Positions 1 through 6,773 of a stretch of 6,773 nucleotides of DNA are shown piece after piece. The position numbers and the translations under genes are program-made. Numbering within the stretch: position 1 is the stretch's first letter; each line of letters opens with the position of its first letter. Under the pieces are notes generated by a model. The model was not told the DNA's origin. It saw nothing but the letters and a program-made list of their open reading frames with translations, and made no database searches. Source of the stretch: an uncultured Bacillota bacterium (GTDB lineage Bacteria > Bacillota > Clostridia > Peptostreptococcales > Anaerovoracaceae); contig CAMJRV010000129.1 of the NCBI GenBank assembly GCA_946408315.1, forward strand, positions 1 to 6,773. The letters are read 5' to 3'.

Positions 1-554
1 CGAATCATACAATGCGGTGCGGAAAATGGAACAAGAAGAATTATGAAGGAATTGAGCTTGCGGGTAAGACTTTGGGCTTGATCGGTTTTGGCAGGATCGC
101 CAGAGAAACGGCGAGGAAAGCTGCGGCCCTTGGTATGAAAGTAATTTACACGAAAAGAAGCTGTGCGGAGGAAGGCTTTGAAGCGCAATATGTAACCTTT
201 GACGAACTCCTTGCAGAGTCGGATTTTATTTCGCTTCATATGCCTTGCTTAAAAGACAGATCACCGTTGATTGGGAAAGAACAAATCGCAAAGATGAAAG
301 ACGGGGTATATATTGTAAATACTGCAAGAGGGGAGCTGATTAATGAGGAGGAGCTTCTCGACGCCCTGGACTCCGGTAAGATAGCGGGAGCGGCGCTGGA
401 TGTCTTTGCGGAGGAGCCGACAAGGAATGAAAGGCTCTACACCCATGACAAAGTATCGATTACTCCGCATATAGGAGCATCTACCGCTGAGGCGCAGAAA
501 AGGATAGGGGACGAAGTGGTTCAAATTGTTTTGAGATATTTTCAAAATCTATAG
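1..554 (+). CDS. D-2-hydroxyacid dehydrogenase (phosphoglycerate dehydrogenase-like), 5'-truncated by window edge
   Basis: This is a cytoplasmic NAD(P)-dependent oxidoreductase of the D-2-hydroxyacid dehydrogenase family, which interconverts 2-hydroxyacids and 2-ketoacids. The frame is open to the left edge (codons from position 3), and the family needs roughly 130-140 more N-terminal residues, so the ATG at 12 is internal and not the start. Counting from that Met, the Rossmann nucleotide loop is GLIGFGRIA (22-30). The catalytic triad is Arg106 (NTARGELI), Glu135 (FAEEP) and His153 (TPHIGAST), all intact and in family order. The protein ends about 27 residues after the His, so it has no C-terminal ACT regulatory domain; the full length would be near 315 residues, as in short phosphoglycerate, glyoxylate or hydroxypyruvate reductases. 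The loop's third Gly is Ala30, and the end of strand beta-2 (YTKRS, 46-50) has no acidic residue, which hints at NADP use. The exact substrate cannot be told. The next gene has its own promoter, so this gene probably belongs to an upstream unit. Confidence 0.9.
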   Translation, partial: NHTMRCGKWNKKNYEGIELAGKTLGLIGFGRIARETARKAAALGMKVIYTKRSCAEEGFEAQYVTFDELLAESDFISLHMPCLKDRSPLIGKEQIAKMKDGVYIVNTARGELINEEELLDALDSGKIAGAALDVFAEEPTRNERLYTHDKVSITPHIGASTAEAQKRIGDEVVQIVLRYFQNL

Positions 555-583
555 TTGTGTAATTTTGTGCCAAGGAATATAAT
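555..583 (+). promoter_or_regulatory. Predicted sigma-A promoter of the galactoside operon
   Basis: A perfect -10 hexamer TATAAT (578-583) lies exactly 17 bases downstream of TTGTGT (555-560), which matches the -35 consensus TTGACA at its TTG. The -35 box begins right after the dehydrogenase stop codon, and the region is AT-rich. Transcription would start near position 590, giving a leader of about 50 bases that carries the operator palindrome and the ribosome site. There is no extended -10 TG. This is a sequence prediction only. Confidence 0.5.
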
Positions 584-605
584 GGTATTATTAAGTGTTT
601 ATTTC

Positions 606-625
606 TATAGAAACCGATTTCTATA
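606..625. promoter_or_regulatory. LacI-family operator or cre-like palindrome upstream of lacZ
   Basis: TATAGAAACCGATTTCTATA is a 20-base inverted repeat in which 9 of 10 base pairs of the arms are complementary; only C614/A617 mismatches. The central CG flanked by A-rich and T-rich half-sites is the hallmark of LacI/GalR-family operators. The inner GAAACCGATTTC also fits the core of the CcpA cre site (TGAAANCGNTTTCA), differing at the two outermost bases. It is centred about 26 bases downstream of the predicted transcription start and ends two bases before the GGAGG ribosome site. That position suits a repressor acting as a roadblock. The left arm is also part of a perfect 12-base palindrome, TTTCTATAGAAA (602-613), and ATTTCTATA is directly repeated at 601-609 and 617-625. 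Whether a dedicated repressor or CcpA binds cannot be decided here. Confidence 0.65.
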
Positions 626-626
626 A

Positions 627-3725
<3,099 letters not shown>

Positions 3726-3734
3726 GAGGAACCG

Positions 3735-4616
3735 ATGAAGAAGCTATGGAACAAGCTCAAAGTCAATCCGAAGAGCGCACCCTATTATTTCCTCATTCCT
3801 GTCATCGTCATATTCGGCGTGTTCATGATCTATCCGATTGTGAAATCGCTCATGCTGAGCTTCTACAGCTTTGAGGCAGGGGATTATCATTTCGTCGGAC
3901 TTCAGAATTACCTGAATCTTATGAAGGACCCGGTGTTTAAGAAATCCCTGTTCAATACGCTTGTATACCTTGTCGTCCAGGTGCCCGTGATGGTGTTTCT
4001 TGCACTGATGCTGGCCTATCTGACGGACCAGGCGTTTGTAAAGGTGAAGGCGGTCTTCCGGATTTCTCTTTTCCTGCCGGCTGTAACCTGCCTGGTTGCG
4101 TATTCACTGGTATTCAAGCTGTTGCTCAACAATGAGTACGGCCTGGTCAATTACATCCTCAATTTCTTTGGGATTGACGGGGTCAACTGGCTGGGAGGCA
4201 GTATAAGCTCAAAGATATCTATCATGATCGCCATAACCTGGCGGTGGACAGGCTACAACATGATCATCATGCTGGCGGGGCTTCAGACGATTCCTCACGA
4301 ACTCTATGAAGCGGCAGATATTGACGGGGCAAACAGAATGCAGAAATTACTGAGGGTGACGCTTCCGAACATGAAGCCGATTATTCTGTTCGCCGCAATT
4401 ACTTCTACAATCGGGACTCTTCAGCTGTTTGACGAGCCTTACATCCTGACAGAGGGAGGTCCTGACGGCGCGACGATAACGGTTGCACAGTATCTTTACA
4501 ATACAGGATTCCGGTATATCAAGTTCGGGTATGCGGCTGCAATCAGCTACGTCCTCGTCATCATCATAGCCGTGCTGTCATATCTGCAGTTCAAGTTGGG
4601 GGAGACGGATTCATGA
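3735..4616 (+). CDS. Sugar ABC transporter permease, MalF/LacF-like (CUT1 family)
   Basis: This is one of two inner-membrane subunits of a carbohydrate importer; it forms half of the translocation channel. Six hydrophobic segments are visible at about residues 17-39, 73-97, 107-131, 160-182, 213-233 and 265-287. The short N-terminal cytoplasmic stretch (MKKLWNKLKVNPKS) is basic. The EAA loop that docks the ATPase lies at 191-215 (YEAADIDGAN, then LPNMKP). The later GGP motif (241-243) and the GYAAA at the last segment (265-269) are typical of COG1175-type permeases. The length of 293 residues is normal. AGGAGG at 3724-3729 overlaps the lacZ stop and is five bases from the ATG, so the gene is co-transcribed and probably translationally linked with lacZ. 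Lactose or another beta-galactoside as cargo is inferred from the neighbouring galactosidase; sequence alone does not fix the sugar. Confidence 0.93.
   Translation: MKKLWNKLKVNPKSAPYYFLIPVIVIFGVFMIYPIVKSLMLSFYSFEAGDYHFVGLQNYLNLMKDPVFKKSLFNTLVYLVVQVPVMVFLALMLAYLTDQAFVKVKAVFRISLFLPAVTCLVAYSLVFKLLLNNEYGLVNYILNFFGIDGVNWLGGSISSKISIMIAITWRWTGYNMIIMLAGLQTIPHELYEAADIDGANRMQKLLRVTLPNMKPIILFAAITSTIGTLQLFDEPYILTEGGPDGATITVAQYLYNTGFRYIKFGYAAAISYVLVIIIAVLSYLQFKLGETDS
4613..4616 (+). other. ATGA start/stop overlap between the two permease genes
   Basis: The TGA stop of the first permease (4614-4616) and the ATG of the second (4613-4615) share four bases. A G-rich ribosome site (GGGGGAG, 4598-4604) lies inside the end of the first gene. 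This arrangement usually gives translational coupling, which fits the need for equal amounts of two subunits that pair one to one. Confidence 0.9.
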
Positions 4617-5461
4617 AGAAAAGAAAAGGAAATCCTCGGAGCGAAACCCTGAAGGTGAAGATCGTTACATATACCTTGTTGTTTGCAGCGGCAGTCGTTG
4701 CTCTATTTCCGTTTTACCTTATGTTTGTATCCTCGACTCTGAGCACGGGGGATATTCTCAAGATACCGCCGACGCTGAGCATAGGTTCCAATCTGCTGGT
4801 AAACCTGGAAAATCTGAAAGACAAGATCAATATCGGAAGGGTCGTGTTCAACTCCGTGTTCATCTCGGTGGTTTATACCTTTCTGACACTTGTGATCAAT
4901 TCCTTGGCGGGATATGCCCTGGCCAAGTTTCATTTCAAGGGAAGGAACCTGATTTTCGCATTGATTATGGGAACCATGATGATTCCGGCGCAAGTGCTTT
5001 ATATCCCGCAGTTCACCATGATGACTTCGATCGGATGGGCGAACACCTTCAAGGCCGTAATCATTCCCTCCTTGGCGAATGCCTTTGGAATCTTCCTGAT
5101 GCGGCAGAACATGATATCCTTCCCCACGGCCTTGATCGAATCGGCCAGAATAGACGGGTTTAATGAGTTTTCAATATTTTTCAGGATCGTTCTGCCCAAT
5201 ATGAAGCCGGCGCTGGGCGCCCTGGGCATCTACAATTTCATGACTCAGTGGGGCAGCTTTATGTGGCCTCTGATCATCCTGAGCACCAACGACATGTATA
5301 CCCTGCCTGTTGCATTGGCGTCTCTGGACGGGCTGATGTACAAGGATTACGGTATGATGATGCTGGGTGCTTCGATCTCGACAATTCCTGTGATTGTTAT
5401 GTTCCTGTCGTTCCAGAAGCAATTTATTTCTGGATTGATGGGTGGAGCAATAAAAGAATAA
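4613..5461 (+). CDS. Sugar ABC transporter permease, MalG/LacG-like (CUT1 family)
   Basis: This is the second channel subunit of the importer, placed in the cytoplasmic membrane. Hydrophobic segments are seen at about 16-40, 79-105, 113-134, 147-165, 199-223 and 247-268, six in all, as expected for COG0395-type permeases. The EAA loop is at 175-199 (IESARIDGFNEF, then LPNMKP). NSLAGYALAK (96-105), IPQF (131-134) and the C-terminal QKQFISGLMGGAIKE pattern (268-282) are strongly characteristic of MalG-like proteins, in which the tail after GL.. GA.K closes the protein. The length of 282 residues is normal. The start is set by the ATGA overlap with the previous gene. It ends in tandem stop codons, TAA TAA (5459-5464), 19 bases before the binding-protein gene. 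The heteropartner is the upstream permease; the ATPase partner is not in the window. Confidence 0.94.
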   Translation: MKKRKGNPRSETLKVKIVTYTLLFAAAVVALFPFYLMFVSSTLSTGDILKIPPTLSIGSNLLVNLENLKDKINIGRVVFNSVFISVVYTFLTLVINSLAGYALAKFHFKGRNLIFALIMGTMMIPAQVLYIPQFTMMTSIGWANTFKAVIIPSLANAFGIFLMRQNMISFPTALIESARIDGFNEFSIFFRIVLPNMKPALGALGIYNFMTQWGSFMWPLIILSTNDMYTLPVALASLDGLMYKDYGMMMLGASISTIPVIVMFLSFQKQFISGLMGGAIKE

Positions 5462-5480
5462 TAAAAAGGAGAGTGTCATT

Positions 5481-6755
5481 ATGAAAAGAACGTTGTCTCT
5501 GCTGCTGCCGCTGCTGCTTGTATTCTCGCTGTTCGGCTGCGGCTCCAAGGAACCGGCTCCGGCGCCTGAATCGTCCGGAGAGATCAGTGGTACGATCGTA
5601 GTATGGAGCTGGGACGTTGCTGCCAAGGCGTTGGAAGATGCGGCGGTGAAATTCAAAGAGATCCATCCCGATGTAGTTGTTGAGGTTGAGGACCTGGGCA
5701 CCGACCAGGTGTACGACAGGCTGCTTACAAGGCTTGCCAGCAAGACGGGGCTTCCTGACGTAGTCACCATGGAAGGGGAGAGGGTTGCGACCTACGCGGC
5801 CAAATTCCCGGATGGATTTGCAGACATGACCGAGTATGTCAATCCGGACGATTTTCTTCCCGTCAAGATTTCAGAAGTAACGTCAAACGGCAAAATTGTC
5901 GGATTCCCGTGGGACGGAGCGCCGACAGGAGTGTATTACAGGACCGATCTTTTTGAACAGGCAGGAATCAATCCGGACGACATCAAGACCTGGGATGACT
6001 TCATCAGAGAAGGAAAGAAGATGGAAGCGATCGGCGTCAAGATGATGCCCCTGGCTGCCTCGACCAATCCAACTTTCTTTGGGATGCTGTACGAGCAGAC
6101 AGGAAGCTATTTCTTTGACCTTGACGGGAAAACGTCCGTCGATACCGAGAATGGCCTGAAGGCTGCGAACACTCTGAAAAAACTGTACGATGCCGGAATC
6201 ACCTACGACAGCATTGACTGGGATGGTCTGGTGACGGCCACAAAGGAAGGCAAGATCGCTACCGTTCCGTCTGCCGTATGGTGGGCAGGGACGTTGATGG
6301 ATGAAGTTCAGGAAAGTGCAGGAAAGTGGAAAGTGATGCCGCTGCCTAAGATCGAGGAAGGAATGGATTACGTTGCCGTCAACGGCGGTTCCGATGTACT
6401 CGTTCCGGCGGATGCTCCCAACAAGGCAGCAGCAATCGAGTTTGTCAAGTTTGCCATGACAGACGTTGAGTCACAGATCAACGGGTTTACAAATTACGGC
6501 CTGTTTCCTTCTTACATCCCGTCCTATACCGATCCGGCTTTCGACGAGGAACTGGACTATTTTGGCGGACAGAAGGTGTGGAGATTCTTTGCTGATGTAA
6601 GCGTCAACATTCCTAAAATCAACTACAGTGAGAACTTTGGCGAGGCTTATGACCAGATTAAGGATGCGCAGGCCAGAATGCTGCTGAAGGGTGCAGACCC
6701 CAAAGCGACGCTGAAAGGGCTGCAGGATGCATTTGTTAGTAATTTTGGTGATTAA
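5481..6755 (+). CDS. Sugar ABC transporter substrate-binding lipoprotein (family 1, LacE/MalE-like)
   Basis: This is the extracellular, membrane-anchored receptor of the importer. Residues 1-20 form a lipoprotein signal: MKR, a leucine-rich core, then the lipobox LFGC with Cys20 as the lipidated residue. A flexible linker rich in Pro, Ala, Ser and Glu follows (21-36). The mature domain begins with the strand TIVVWSWD (38-45), which resembles the usual start of family 1 solute-binding proteins, and continues through FKEIHPDVVVEVE (58-70), LPDVV (91-95), a hinge-type segment VGFPWDGAPTGVYYRTDLFEQAGI (140-163, read in part), TWDDF (170-174), the MPLPK (286-290) and NGGSDVLVP (301-309) motifs, and FVKFAM (321-326). 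Aromatics such as Trp42, Trp44, Trp144, Trp268 and Trp269 are candidates for stacking on the sugar. The length of 424 residues is usual. The ribosome site AAGGAGA (5466-5472) lies eight bases before the ATG. Stops are tandem, TAA TAA. Cargo is inferred from lacZ. It is the last gene seen, whereas binding proteins more often precede the permeases. Confidence 0.94.
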   Translation: MKRTLSLLLPLLLVFSLFGCGSKEPAPAPESSGEISGTIVVWSWDVAAKALEDAAVKFKEIHPDVVVEVEDLGTDQVYDRLLTRLASKTGLPDVVTMEGERVATYAAKFPDGFADMTEYVNPDDFLPVKISEVTSNGKIVGFPWDGAPTGVYYRTDLFEQAGINPDDIKTWDDFIREGKKMEAIGVKMMPLAASTNPTFFGMLYEQTGSYFFDLDGKTSVDTENGLKAANTLKKLYDAGITYDSIDWDGLVTATKEGKIATVPSAVWWAGTLMDEVQESAGKWKVMPLPKIEEGMDYVAVNGGSDVLVPADAPNKAAAIEFVKFAMTDVESQINGFTNYGLFPSYIPSYTDPAFDEELDYFGGQKVWRFFADVSVNIPKINYSENFGEAYDQIKDAQARMLLKGADPKATLKGLQDAFVSNFGD

Positions 6756-6773
6756 TAATACTTAAAGAATAAA

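Noticed and set aside
12..14. The ATG as the start of the dehydrogenase gene.
   Set aside because: The frame is open upstream to the window edge, and the protein would lack its N-terminal substrate-domain half while beginning in the linker before the Rossmann core. No ribosome site fits. It is truncated by the window and not by mutation.
5171..5770. A 199-codon minus-strand open frame spanning the junction of the second permease and the binding protein.
   Set aside because: It overlaps two well-supported genes and the ribosome site between them. Its product is a low-complexity Ser/Thr-rich sequence typical of antisense translation.
6311..6335. Three closely spaced copies of GGAAAGTG inside the binding-protein gene.
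   Set aside because: They fall in different reading frames, do not give a peptide repeat, and are short enough to be chance in a purine-rich coding stretch.
6756..6773. Search for an operon terminator after the binding-protein gene.
   Set aside because: Only 18 AT-rich bases remain, with a second in-frame TAA but no hairpin, so nothing can be said about where the operon ends.

Overview
The window is an ordinary-looking stretch of a bacterial chromosome. It holds the end of one metabolic gene followed by a compact, apparently complete part of a galactoside-use operon, all on the plus strand. The organism is probably a member of the Bacillota (Clostridia or a Paenibacillus-like relative). The reasons are strong GGAGG-type ribosome sites, moderate GC content, liberal use of AGA/AGG arginine codons, a lipoprotein-type solute-binding protein, and an operator of the LacI/CcpA kind. 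The genus cannot be read from the sequence.

Layout: (1) Positions 1-554 are the 3' part of a D-2-hydroxyacid dehydrogenase (phosphoglycerate dehydrogenase-like) gene whose start lies outside the window. (2) Positions 555-641 are an 87-base AT-rich intergenic region. It contains a likely sigma-A promoter (TTGTGT, 17 bases, TATAAT), a 20-base near-perfect palindrome with a central CG typical of LacI-family operators or cre sites, and a GGAGG ribosome site. (3) Positions 642-3725 are a full-length LacZ-type family GH2 beta-galactosidase with a GTG start. (4) Positions 3735-4616 and 4613-5461 are two CUT1-type sugar ABC transporter permeases whose genes overlap by ATGA. (5) Positions 5481-6755 are the matching lipoprotein sugar-binding protein. 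The window ends 18 bases after it, with no terminator visible.

How it works together (inference from the families): the surface-anchored binding protein captures a beta-galactoside or galacto-oligosaccharide, the two permeases pass it unmodified into the cytoplasm, and the signal-less beta-galactosidase hydrolyses it. No ATPase gene is present, so the importer must borrow a shared MsmK/UgpC-type ATPase or use one encoded downstream. The palindrome would put the whole operon under a LacI-family repressor or CcpA carbon-catabolite control.

No mobile element, CRISPR array, RNA gene or broken gene was seen, and nothing here amounts to a new system. The points most worth a second look are the operator, the likely NADP preference of the dehydrogenase, the two acidic replacements in the galactose pocket of the beta-galactosidase, and the binding-protein-last gene order.
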